Positions 14,842 through 22,614 of a stretch of 35,257 nucleotides of DNA are shown one piece after another (within the stretch, counting starts at the first letter, position 1; each line of letters starts with the position of its first letter). Source of the DNA: DATFHX01 sp035247945 (GTDB taxonomy: Bacteria > Patescibacteriota > Saccharimonadia > Saccharimonadales > Saccharimonadaceae). Position numbers and translations under genes: made by a program. Where the stretch lies: the NCBI GenBank assembly GCA_035247945.1, contig DATFHX010000003.1, positions 1 to 35,257 of the forward strand, read 5' to 3'. The notes under the pieces are model-generated. The model saw only the letters and a program-made list of their open reading frames with translations. It was not told the origin of the DNA and searched no databases.

Positions 14842-15681
14842 ATGATTGGAACCATGTGGCGCCTCCTTTGGCGCGTCTTTGTCGGAGGTGTGGCCATACT
14901 TCTCGCCTACGGAACAGTAGTTATCTTCTATCCGTATCTTCATAATCACTTCCCGATACTCATTAATCTCATTATCCTTTACTTCGGGATTGCCTATATT
15001 GGTATCCCTCTTCTTATTCGGCTTTGGCATCTCGTCCTTCGTCCACGGCACCTCCCCCACTACGCGACATCAGGAGATGGCTGGCCAAGCGATCCCGTTA
15101 ATATTGCCGTCGTCTGTAAGAGCGAATGGCAACTCCGCCGTGACATGGAACGAGCGGGTTGGACCGTTGCAGATAAAGTCACCCCTCGCACCATGCTCCA
15201 AATGGGCTGGGCTATGTTCTTCGACCGCCCCTACCCTACAGCACCATTTAGTAGCCTCTATCTCTTTGGTCGTAGCCAAGACATAGGGTTTCAAATCCAA
15301 ACTGGTAATTCCCCAAGACACCGTCACCATGTACGTTTCTGGCAACTTCAGTCGGATCCAGAACGCGAAAACGAGCACCTCACCTTCTGGCAGGATATCT
15401 TCCGCATTTTCCATGGCCGCAAGAAACAGATCTGGATTGGTACTGCTACTCACGACATCGGACCCTTCGCAATCCGAATGCGTACATTCCAAGTAACGCA
15501 TCAGATCGATAAAGAGACTACCAGAGAACGAGACTTCCTTATTGGATCACTGGAAAACGCAAACGCCATTAAACGCCTCGAAATCATCCCAGCCGGAGAA
15601 CCCATCAAGTTCCGCGGCCAGACCTTTGGCGTCAACATCGTGACCGATGGCACACTTCATGTTGTTGAACTAAAAAAATAG
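14842..15681 (+). CDS. LssY C-terminal domain membrane protein
   Basis: The 279-aa protein has two membrane helices (about 10-30 and 37-60) followed by a soluble domain with the LssY_C pattern: DPVNIAVVCKSEWQLRRDMERAGW, a FGRSQDIGFQ segment, PRHRHHVRFW and WIGTATHDIG. The family occurs fused or adjacent to PAP2 phosphatases and DedA-like proteins, and its activity is unknown to me. A TAAAAT box lies 6 nt before the ATG with AAGGGA between, so it may be leaderless. It is divergent from the GH1 gene, sharing a 37-bp intergenic region. Confidence 0.75.
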   Translation: MIGTMWRLLWRVFVGGVAILLAYGTVVIFYPYLHNHFPILINLIILYFGIAYIGIPLLIRLWHLVLRPRHLPHYATSGDGWPSDPVNIAVVCKSEWQLRRDMERAGWTVADKVTPRTMLQMGWAMFFDRPYPTAPFSSLYLFGRSQDIGFQIQTGNSPRHRHHVRFWQLQSDPERENEHLTFWQDIFRIFHGRKKQIWIGTATHDIGPFAIRMRTFQVTHQIDKETTRERDFLIGSLENANAIKRLEIIPAGEPIKFRGQTFGVNIVTDGTLHVVELKK

Positions 15682-15721
15682 AATCCATAAAGCGCCTCTA
15701 TTATCCTTTCAACATCCTTCA

Positions 15722-15750
15722 TTGTTGATAGTGCAAGGAATTGATACACT
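15722..15750 (+). promoter_or_regulatory. Promoter of the 175-aa membrane protein
   Basis: -35 TTGTTG (15722-15727), 17-bp spacer and -10 TACACT (15745-15750) end 8 nt before the ATG at 15759. The predicted start of transcription is within 2 nt of the start codon, so the mRNA would be essentially leaderless. Confidence 0.5.
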
Positions 15751-15758
15751 TCAAATAT

Positions 15759-16286
15759 ATGCAGCAAGAATCAACACCTCCAGCAAATTCTAGGCAAGGC
15801 AGCTCTCAAGAATCACAATTCTGGGAACGAAAGAGTAACTGGCTCATTCCGCCCCTCGTTCTATTTACGCTCGTCTTTCTTTATACGACAGTTCGCAACA
15901 GCTCTTCTCTAGCAGGTTTATTTATAAATTTCTCATTTAGTAACATCATCTTCATGTTCACCTTCTGGCCCTTCATGACGTACCTTCTTTTTTCAGTATT
16001 CGGAGTAACCTATTTGTACAAAGCTCTCCGAGGGCATACTCTCCGAAAAACGGCCCAGGTCATAGGATGGATTTTTACCGGCCTCGGATTACTTGTGCTA
16101 CTTTACCTCGTGTCCGGCTTTGGAAGTTCCTGTTCCGGTATTTTTTCTGTCCAGCAAAGCTGTGTGGAGAATCATTACTTCATCGTTTTCCTGATCTTCC
16201 TCTATTCGTGTTCATTGTGGAATGCACTCGCCTTGACGGGAATAATTGCGCTTCTCTTGGAACCGCGTAAGGCCAATAAACTATAG
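15759..16286 (+). CDS. Membrane protein of unknown function, 175 aa
   Basis: The start is placed at the ATG at 15759 because a TTG six codons earlier lies inside the promoter -10 region. The product has a Ser/Gln-rich cytoplasmic N terminus, then four hydrophobic segments (about residues 25-45, 55-80, 95-115 and 135-165) and a basic end (EPRKANKL). Two Cys pairs lie in the loop before the last helix (SSCSGIFSVQQSC). I recognise no family. Confidence 0.65.
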   Translation: MQQESTPPANSRQGSSQESQFWERKSNWLIPPLVLFTLVFLYTTVRNSSSLAGLFINFSFSNIIFMFTFWPFMTYLLFSVFGVTYLYKALRGHTLRKTAQVIGWIFTGLGLLVLLYLVSGFGSSCSGIFSVQQSCVENHYFIVFLIFLYSCSLWNALALTGIIALLLEPRKANKL

Positions 16287-16333
16287 CACAAAGAATCACG
16301 ATCGCCATCAACTCTGTACATCATCAAACAGTG

Positions 16334-16361
16334 TTGTCAATTTCACCCTATACGCTATACA
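16334..16361 (+). promoter_or_regulatory. Promoter upstream of the SGNH hydrolase
   Basis: -35 TTGTCA (16334-16339), 16-bp spacer and -10 TATACA (16356-16361). Transcription would start near 16368, giving a leader of about 150 nt for the hydrolase and placing a small upstream ORF at the very 5' end. Confidence 0.5.
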
Positions 16362-16367
16362 AAATAT

Positions 16368-16433
16368 ATGCGTAAATATGAGTGGCTCTTCAGTCAACAA
16401 AAAAGGATTCGTCTAATGGGCGGCCGCACCTAG
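16368..16433 (+). CDS. Possible 21-aa upstream ORF in the SGNH hydrolase leader
   Basis: An ATG 6 nt after the -10 box opens 21 codons (MRKYEWLFSQQ, then KRIRLMGGRT) ending at TAG 16431-16433. The stop lies in a small hairpin (ACCTA-GAGA-TAGGT, 16427-16440) followed by CCCCTTTTT. Position at the presumed transcript start and the hairpin recall leader-peptide attenuation, but there is no regulatory codon run, so this is only a candidate. Confidence 0.3.
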   Translation: MRKYEWLFSQQKRIRLMGGRT

Positions 16434-16515
16434 AGATAGGTACGACCCCTTTTTCGTATCCTCGTTCGTTCACAATTCGGAAAAACTAGCTTCAGAAGGG
16501 TGGTGAAAGCCATCT

Positions 16516-18810
16516 ATGCGTAAGAACACACGTACGCCAGTCATGCTCGCTGTCGTGAGCCTGCTGGCGTCGTTGGTCGTGTTTGTCTCTTCGGGGACTG
16601 CTACAGCAGCGGAGAATGTTCCGGAGTTGCAGTGGCCTGCGGTCGACCTCCATCCGAGCGCAAATCTCATCAGTGGCCCGCAAGGCAACTTGACGGAGGC
16701 TTGCGGCGCTCGCGATCTGACAACCTACGGCACCAGCGGCAACGTAGTTCAGCAGCTCGACCGCACAACGAGGGTCAACGATGTGCTCAACTGCATCTAT
16801 ACCCCCAAGGTCGACAAGAACGGTGATATCTACGGTGCCCTGCTCGGCAACAAGAGCAACGGCGCTCCTGGCCTCGGTCCGATCGTGGCCTTCAGCGGTA
16901 ACACGCTGAAGTGGTCATATGTCACTGGATGTGACATGTCGACCGGCCCCTACATGGCACAGCCCAATGTTGGCGCTGACGGGAACATTTACGTCATCGA
17001 CAGCAGGAAGCATCTGCTTGGGTTCGAGCCGGACGCTCAGGCGTCCACGACCGAACCCACCAAGGTGCTGGATGTGCTCGTGGATGGTACATGTGGCGAC
17101 AAGCTGTATCCCTACAAGGACGGCATTGTCATCTACCATGTCCAGGACTACTCCGTCCATTACTACAGCTATGGCGGAAAAGACCTCGGCGCACCGTCGG
17201 GCACCGATTACCGTACTGGTGATCCCGTGATCAATGCTGAGGGACAGCTGTTCTACCGAACCAAGGTAGGCGGCGATCCTCAGAATTCGGTCATCTGGAA
17301 GTACGACCCCAAGATGGGAGGCGCCGTCTGGTCAACCCCAGTGCCAACTCCCAATTCGGTCTACGGTGCCGGTCCCTACAACGCGCTGCCTGGCGGCGGC
17401 GTTCTCATCAGGGCGAACGAGCGAGAGCTCGATTCCAATGGCAACCCGATCTCTCCGGCGGCGTACGTCACCGTGTTGGTGACGCTCGACTCCGATGGCC
17501 GGGTTGTTCACCGGATGCCCCTTCCGAACAAGAACGGCGACGGCGACCTCTACGACGGGGACTCCTTTGCCGTGGATGTTCATGGGAAAGTTGCCCTTGC
17601 CAGAGTCTTGAAGCAAACGCTGAGCGATTCCTCTGGCTGGGTACCTGCGACCGAGATCACGGTGTTTGACGCTGCCAGCGGCAACATCACGTATCAGGGA
17701 ACCATGAGTGGCAACACCACCCAGGGCGAAGACAACTACGGCTATCAGGCGTACCTCGCATCTTCTGGAGGTTCCAACACGCTTGGGCTGAACACGCTCA
17801 ATGTCATCGCGCGGCAGTGCGACAGGTCTGGCTCGTGTCCGCAGTCAAAGCTCTACCCCATCAAGGTGACAGGTCTCGGCCTGGACTACCCGCGTGGGGC
17901 GGTGCTCACTGCCAACACTGGACCGAAGCCTGCTCCGGTGCCGTATGTCGCAATGGGCGACTCTTTCTCTTCCGGAGAAGGGGTCGAACCTTTCGACGCG
18001 TCCAGCAACACGGACACGAACAAGTGCCACCGTAGCAGGTATGCCTATTCGCGTTTGTTGTCTCGTCAGCCCGACGTAGCAGCAAGCTTGAACCTGGGCA
18101 AGTTCGTTGCCTGTGCTGGGGCCAAGGCGAAGCACATCAGTGGTCAGTGGTCTTCAACCGACACTGATAATCATGTCAACCTGGATGAGGCGCCGCAAAT
18201 TGACGCATTGTCCTCAGCCACCAGGGTCGTAAGCCTGACCCTTGGCGGGAATGACGTCAAGTTCGCTGATTTCGTCAAAGCATGCATCATGCCCTTGGAC
18301 TCCTGTGCTATCGGCAGCGATGCCTACAACGCGTCCTTGGATGAGCTCAACAACAACTTGCACGACAAGTTGGCTGCGGCATACGAGCAGATCCTTACGG
18401 CTGCTCCGAACGCCGACGTCTACGTGCTTGGCTACCCGCAGGTAGTCGCCGACAAGGGGTTCGACGACCCCAATGACAATCGGTGTTTCTATCTGCACGA
18501 TGCGTTCGGTCCGGATCACTGGACAGATATCAGGGGCGCGCGGGATATCGTCGACAAGCTCGACACAAAGATCCTGGCGACAGTCGGGGACGTTCAGAAC
18601 ATGAACGCCGACTACAACAGTCGCCTCCACTACGTCACGCTCGACGGTGATGAGTCACCGTTCATCGGGCATGAGGTCTGTGGCACTGGTGAATCCTGGT
18701 TCCAGAATGTCAACCAGGCGACGAATGACCCTGCGTACGTGTTCCACCCGAACAGCCTTGGTCAGTCGGAGTATGCACAGATGCTGTACGACGCCATGAA
18801 CCCGCTGTAA
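16516..18810 (+). CDS. Secreted SGNH/GDSL hydrolase with N-terminal propeller-like domain
   Basis: The 764-aa protein has a signal peptide (MRKNTRTPVM, hydrophobic core, cleavage near TATAA/EN). Residues about 50-465 hold repeated beta-rich units (VGADGNIYVIDSRKHLLGFEP, INAEGQLFYRTK) like a PQQ- or TolB-type propeller. The C-terminal 290 residues form an SGNH esterase: YVAMGDSFSSGEG (nucleophile S483), the GGND block (577-580) and VFHPNSLGQ (catalytic His744). Paired Cys suggest a disulfide-stabilised extracellular enzyme. Such two-part proteins and this GC-rich codon use are typical of Actinobacteria, unlike the AT-richer neighbours, so transfer from an actinobacterium (perhaps a host) is likely. 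Substrates may be host lipids, acyl esters or acetylated glycans. The ribosome binding site is AAGGGTGG, about 12 nt upstream. Confidence 0.88.
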   Translation: MRKNTRTPVMLAVVSLLASLVVFVSSGTATAAENVPELQWPAVDLHPSANLISGPQGNLTEACGARDLTTYGTSGNVVQQLDRTTRVNDVLNCIYTPKVDKNGDIYGALLGNKSNGAPGLGPIVAFSGNTLKWSYVTGCDMSTGPYMAQPNVGADGNIYVIDSRKHLLGFEPDAQASTTEPTKVLDVLVDGTCGDKLYPYKDGIVIYHVQDYSVHYYSYGGKDLGAPSGTDYRTGDPVINAEGQLFYRTKVGGDPQNSVIWKYDPKMGGAVWSTPVPTPNSVYGAGPYNALPGGGVLIRANERELDSNGNPISPAAYVTVLVTLDSDGRVVHRMPLPNKNGDGDLYDGDSFAVDVHGKVALARVLKQTLSDSSGWVPATEITVFDAASGNITYQGTMSGNTTQGEDNYGYQAYLASSGGSNTLGLNTLNVIARQCDRSGSCPQSKLYPIKVTGLGLDYPRGAVLTANTGPKPAPVPYVAMGDSFSSGEGVEPFDASSNTDTNKCHRSRYAYSRLLSRQPDVAASLNLGKFVACAGAKAKHISGQWSSTDTDNHVNLDEAPQIDALSSATRVVSLTLGGNDVKFADFVKACIMPLDSCAIGSDAYNASLDELNNNLHDKLAAAYEQILTAAPNADVYVLGYPQVVADKGFDDPNDNRCFYLHDAFGPDHWTDIRGARDIVDKLDTKILATVGDVQNMNADYNSRLHYVTLDGDESPFIGHEVCGTGESWFQNVNQATNDPAYVFHPNSLGQSEYAQMLYDAMNPL

Positions 18811-18842
18811 GCCGGCTCGTAAGGTCGTGCTGAAGAGCCATA

Positions 18843-18887
18843 CCCTCAGCCTATTAAGCTGCCGTCCAGGTAGCTCGAGGCTGGGGG
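18843..18887 (+). terminator. Terminator of the SGNH hydrolase gene
   Basis: CCCTCAGCC (18843-18851) pairs with GGCTGGGGG (18879-18887), with one U-G pair and an inner AGCT/AGCT stem, followed by TTTCTTC. It begins 33 nt after the stop codon. The strong GC stem with a weak T run resembles actinobacterial terminators. Confidence 0.75.
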
Positions 18888-18942
18888 TTTCTTCATATTT
18901 ATGAATTGTTTTTTATAGAAGAAATTGTTATCTTAGAAACGT

Positions 18943-19362
18943 ATGGTTAAAACGCAAGTGCCTACAGAGAGCGTACCCAGAACCGACTCTAATCCTACCA
19001 ATGAAAACTGGAGTCTCATTCCGGCGGTCATGCTGACCGCTTGGGGTTTCTTCATGCTCGCCGTTGCTGTAATTAATAAACACCGCTTCGAGAGTCTTGA
19101 GATAGGAACCATTGCGCTATCTATTATTTTTGGGTTTCTTCTCATTTTTCGAGTAGCAAGTGCTAGCATCGTTAGTAGTTACGTAAAGGGGGTCGCGTGG
19201 GTAATGACCGTTATTATTATGGCAACTCTTATCTACTGGCTCACAGGGATCCAAGCTAAGTTTCTAATAGCGTTGTTCTTATGGAATCCGCTCACCCTTG
19301 CATTAGCTACTCTGATCTTTTTGAGCGGAATCGTGGCTCTGCTACTACGAAAGAGACCCTAA
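18943..19362 (+). CDS. Four-helix membrane protein, 139 aa
   Basis: After a polar 25-residue N terminus, four membrane helices follow (about 26-46, 55-73, 84-104 and 108-133), ending in RKRP. -35 TTGTTT (18906-18911), a 17-bp spacer and -10 TATCTT end 8 nt before the ATG, so the mRNA is probably leaderless. I know no family. It lies between the transferred hydrolase and the helicase and has ordinary composition for this genome. Four helices also fit KwaA-like proteins, but it is 3 kb from the KwaB-like gene and no sequence signature supports that. Confidence 0.65.
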   Translation: MVKTQVPTESVPRTDSNPTNENWSLIPAVMLTAWGFFMLAVAVINKHRFESLEIGTIALSIIFGFLLIFRVASASIVSSYVKGVAWVMTVIIMATLIYWLTGIQAKFLIALFLWNPLTLALATLIFLSGIVALLLRKRP

Positions 19363-19551
19363 TTGCTCCGCTCGTGAATAGAGAAACACCCAAAGATTGC
19401 TAGAAGTGCAATTGACCATGACACAGTACGCGTCCCTCTACGGTCATCACTCTGAGGATTCGACTGCTTTTTGGTTTAGTTTTCTGCATTGTGCTTATTC
19501 TATAATTTCGGCTACCTAAATACAATGATCAGCACTTAAGCCACCCGTTCA

Positions 19552-21078
19552 CTACAGAACAACAACATCCTCACCAAAATGCTTCTGCAACCGCATCGTA
19601 ATACTTCCCTCATGGCGCCCTAATTTGTCACTGAGTTCCTTCACTGAAACTCCATTTTGGAATTCCTGTTTCAAAAGATCGTCATCAGAAGGAAGCCAGG
19701 GTTTATATGCATTCGGATAGGTTTCCCGCATCTTTTCGATTTTCTCCTGCCATCCACTCGATCCAGCCTTCTTCTTTTCAGGTTCAGGAGCGGTCTTACG
19801 CCTTTCAGCTTCTTCCCTAAGATATGCAAACTCCTCAACAGCTTGCTGCGCACGCTCCTTTAAATGAACGTCAATATTCTGCGCATCTTCACTCACGCGG
19901 ATTGCCATCTGATTTATCCCATGTAGATAGAGGTTGTCTAAATTCTTCACACGGCTGAGTGCCACATAGCCCATACCTTCGACAAATGCCTTCCGAAGAT
20001 CAATACGGGCAGCATCCAATGTCATTCCCTGCGACTTATGAACCGTAATGGCCCAGGCAAGACGAAGGGGTATCTGAGAAATACTCGCGCGCTTCTTGTC
20101 TCCATCTCGAAGTTCCCATGTCTCAGGTGCCATGCTAACCGTCGCACCACTTCGAAACTTTACGATTGGGTATTCGTTCACTGGTTCGAAGTCAACCACC
20201 TCACCGATACTTCCGTTCGCATATCGACGGTCGGTCGAGTTTTTGACCGCCATAACCAGTGCGCCTTTTCGCACACGTAGCAGTGGCGGCGCAAGCACAG
20301 ACCGCTGCAAATTCTCGACATAGTTTGCACTTCCTGTCGTTGTCTGCGAATACTGCAGCTCGTCCCCAGGAAGTTCTTCAAGCTTGGCTTCATTAATTCG
20401 ATCTACGTCAATATTCACTGTGTGGAGTTCAGTAAGTCCCGCTTCGTTTTCTGGCTTCACATCCACTCGAGCGAGGAGCTGCTCTGCATGGTGACGGCGT
20501 ACCCCTCCAGCGCGTAGAGCGTTGAGAATATCGAGGAGCTTTTCATCATCCTGACGGTGCTGCTCCTGGAGGTAACAGATTACCGGGCCGAGCTCTCGCC
20601 AGGCGTTACTATGAACAACAAACCCACCCGTTCGAGAATCCCCCCGATTGACCGGTGGAAGCTGAAAGAAGTCTCCACTCATTATGACTTGAATTCCACC
20701 AAATGGCGCTTCATTCTTTCGAACGAGCCGACACGCTTCATCTACCATGTCGAGGCGGTAATCGTGGAGCATACTAATCTCATCAATCACAAGAACGTCC
20801 GTCTTCTCAATAATTTCTCGACGACCTTTTGCAATATGCTCCGCAAAGCCATTTGGAAGATAGTCACTCACCCCGATTCCCGACCAACTATGAATCGTCG
20901 TTCCGCCAAGATGTGTTGCAGCCAGCCCTGTTGTTGCCGTGACAGAAACATGCTTACCGTCGGCTTTCGCAAGCCGAATAAACTGGTTAAGTACATATGT
21001 CTTACCTGCCCCCGCCGGGCCAGTTAACATTACACTCTTCCCCGCAAGCATTATTTCAAGCGCCAATCCCTGATCCAT
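19552..21078 (-). CDS. PIF1-like SF1B DNA helicase with C-terminal HTH-like segment
   Basis: The 508-aa protein (ATG at 21078, with TATACT 7 nt upstream) has Walker A GPAGAGKT near residue 21, motif Ia TATTGLAATHLGGTTIHSW, Walker B VLVIDEISML, motif III SGDFFQLPPV and C-terminal SF1 motifs (AWAITVHKSQGMTLDAARID, GYVALSRVKNLDNL). It is thus a PIF1/RecD2-family 5'-3' helicase. After a charged linker the end (WLPSDDDLLKQEF, then SVKELSDKLGRHEGSITMRL) looks like a small helix-turn-helix seen in short bacterial PIF1-like proteins, perhaps for DNA or partner binding. A role in replication restart or G-quadruplex and R-loop removal is inferred from the family. Confidence 0.9.
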   Translation of the reverse strand: MDQGLALEIMLAGKSVMLTGPAGAGKTYVLNQFIRLAKADGKHVSVTATTGLAATHLGGTTIHSWSGIGVSDYLPNGFAEHIAKGRREIIEKTDVLVIDEISMLHDYRLDMVDEACRLVRKNEAPFGGIQVIMSGDFFQLPPVNRGDSRTGGFVVHSNAWRELGPVICYLQEQHRQDDEKLLDILNALRAGGVRRHHAEQLLARVDVKPENEAGLTELHTVNIDVDRINEAKLEELPGDELQYSQTTTGSANYVENLQRSVLAPPLLRVRKGALVMAVKNSTDRRYANGSIGEVVDFEPVNEYPIVKFRSGATVSMAPETWELRDGDKKRASISQIPLRLAWAITVHKSQGMTLDAARIDLRKAFVEGMGYVALSRVKNLDNLYLHGINQMAIRVSEDAQNIDVHLKERAQQAVEEFAYLREEAERRKTAPEPEKKKAGSSGWQEKIEKMRETYPNAYKPWLPSDDDLLKQEFQNGVSVKELSDKLGRHEGSITMRLQKHFGEDVVVL

Positions 21079-21128
21079 AATCACTAGTATATCGTACCCT
21101 TCTAACCACGGACAGATTCCATGTGTTG

Positions 21129-21134
21129 TATAAT
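21129..21134 (+). promoter_or_regulatory. -10 element placing the prepilin transcript start at its ATG
   Basis: A perfect TATAAT ends 6 nt before the ATG at 21141, so +1 coincides with the A of the start codon. A good -35 is not visible 17 bp upstream; a TG just before the hexamer may help. Confidence 0.5.
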
Positions 21135-21140
21135 GGTGGC

Positions 21141-21695
21141 ATGACTAAAACCACGAGCGGTTTCACTCTCGTCGAACTTACTATTGTTATCGTTGTCATT
21201 GGTATTATCGCCGCAATTAGCTATGTCTCGTACAGTAGCGTTCAGGTCCGTACTAATAATTCGAACCGAGCTTCGCAGCTCCAAGCCTGGAAGAGTGTTT
21301 TCGAACGATATAAAGCCAAGAATGGTACTGTGCCATTTCCCACTACGACAGATGGCACTGGCTTCTGCCTTGGAACAACCGGCTTTCCTAATGGATTCGA
21401 CGGCGTCCCTCGCTGCCGCGATGCATGGTCGAACAGTACGACAAGCCTTAAGGTGTCCGACAATGCCGCTCTCATGACCGAGCTCCAAACAGTCGTGCCG
21501 ACACTCCCTTCGTCGCAGAACATTGCTGTAAATGGGACAGTTGGCCCGTATGTCTACTACGCCACCAATTCAAACTATATTCGTATCCAAGGCGCCTTTG
21601 AGGGTTCATCCACTAACGATTGCCCCTCCTTCACGACAGAGCGTTGGTATAGCGGTAATAAGCTTATTGTCTGTACGGTAACGGTTAAATTTTAA
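21141..21695 (+). CDS. Type IV prepilin-like protein
   Basis: The 184-aa protein has a short leader MTKTTSG ending in Gly, then FTLVELTIVIVVIGIIAAIS: prepilin peptidase cleavage after G7, F at +1 and Glu at +5, and a hydrophobic alpha1 helix. The rest is a small globular pseudopilin-like domain with a probable Cys pair (FCLGTTGFPNGF, then VPRC) and another Cys pair near the C terminus. The start at 21141 gives the canonical leader length. It stands alone, divergent from the helicase, with no pilus assembly genes nearby. Type IV pili in Saccharibacteria are used for attachment and twitching toward host cells, so a surface role is plausible. Confidence 0.88.
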   Translation: MTKTTSGFTLVELTIVIVVIGIIAAISYVSYSSVQVRTNNSNRASQLQAWKSVFERYKAKNGTVPFPTTTDGTGFCLGTTGFPNGFDGVPRCRDAWSNSTTSLKVSDNAALMTELQTVVPTLPSSQNIAVNGTVGPYVYYATNSNYIRIQGAFEGSSTNDCPSFTTERWYSGNKLIVCTVTVKF

Positions 21696-21739
21696 CTTGT
21701 TATCACCTCTTAAATAGAGTACGATAGTATACGTCATTT

Positions 21740-22561
21740 ATGCGTATAGCGATTCAAGGAGAAACCGGATCTTTTCATCACCAGGCTGCAAAGCACTGGT
21801 TTGGTAACGATGTTGAAATTCTTCCAGGCGATACTTTTACAGAAACGTTCGATCTTCTCTCCCATGGCGCCGATCAGGCCATCGTTGCTATCGAAAATAC
21901 GCTCTATGGATCAATCAACGAAACACTCGACCTTATTGAAAAGCATCGATACCCTATCGTAGGTGAAATCTATCTCCATATCCACCAACAACTTATTGGG
22001 CTTCCTGGCGCCGACCCTTCCAAAGTAACACACATTTACTCTCATCCAGTCGCACTTGTCCAATGTGAACAGTACCTGGATGCTCACTTCCCGCACGCTG
22101 AACGAATCGAGCACCATGATACTGCAGGCAGCGTTCGTCTCGTAGCAGAGCGAAACGACCCACACATCGCCGCAATCGCTGGAGTGACAGCAGCAGAAAC
22201 ATACAACCTTGCCGTGCTTACACCAAATATTGAGGATAACGACGCTAATCTTACACGGTTCCTTGTTATCAACCCACACGCTTCAGCTCCCGTCGTCGGT
22301 GCAAACAAAACATCACTCGCACTTACAACCAGTCATACACCAGGTGCGCTCGCCCATGCATTATCCGTCTTTGCAAAGTCAGGAAGCAATCTTACAAAGC
22401 TTCAGTCGAGGCCCGTCGTAGGAGATCCATGGAACTATAAATTCTCAATCGATGTTGAATCAGCTGGTGATCCGCTTGAAACCCAGCTCGCGGAGATCCG
22501 CCAGCAGGGCTGCACTGTCACCGTTCTTGGACAATATACATCCGGAAATACGTACGAGTAA
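21740..22561 (+). CDS. pheA: Prephenate dehydratase
   Basis: This enzyme decarboxylates and dehydrates prephenate to phenylpyruvate, the step to phenylalanine. The 273-aa protein has the periplasmic-binding-like catalytic fold (IAIQGETGSFHHQAA, VAIENTLYGSINETLDLI, AGVTAAETYNL), the catalytic TRF motif (172-174, ANLTRFLVI) and a C-terminal ACT domain (about 187-270, SLALTTSHTPGALAHALSVF) with QSRP in place of the usual ESRP Phe-binding motif. A poor -10 lies close to the ATG and there is no Shine-Dalgarno. No other aromatic biosynthesis gene is nearby, which is odd for a lineage thought to be auxotrophic for amino acids. Confidence 0.92.
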   Translation: MRIAIQGETGSFHHQAAKHWFGNDVEILPGDTFTETFDLLSHGADQAIVAIENTLYGSINETLDLIEKHRYPIVGEIYLHIHQQLIGLPGADPSKVTHIYSHPVALVQCEQYLDAHFPHAERIEHHDTAGSVRLVAERNDPHIAAIAGVTAAETYNLAVLTPNIEDNDANLTRFLVINPHASAPVVGANKTSLALTTSHTPGALAHALSVFAKSGSNLTKLQSRPVVGDPWNYKFSIDVESAGDPLETQLAEIRQQGCTVTVLGQYTSGNTYE

Positions 22562-22572
22562 AAACATCTCAT

Positions 22573-22607
22573 TTTAAAAAGACTGCAGTACCTGCAGTCT
22601 TTTTAAA
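22573..22607. terminator. Bidirectional rho-independent terminator
   Basis: A perfect 16-bp inverted repeat (arms 22573-22588 and 22592-22607, GACTGCAG core flanked by A5/T5 runs, loop TAC) lies between convergent pheA and the DUF4868 gene and should stop transcription from both sides. Confidence 0.92.
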
Positions 22608-22614
22608 TTATTCA

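Noticed and set aside
18943..19362. KwaA partner for the KwaB-like gene
   Set aside because: It has four helices, but lies 3 kb away behind other genes and terminators, with no recognisable KwaA motif.
19363..19551. Small minus-strand membrane peptide after the helicase
   Set aside because: A short hydrophobic frame exists but has no usable start codon or ribosome binding site.
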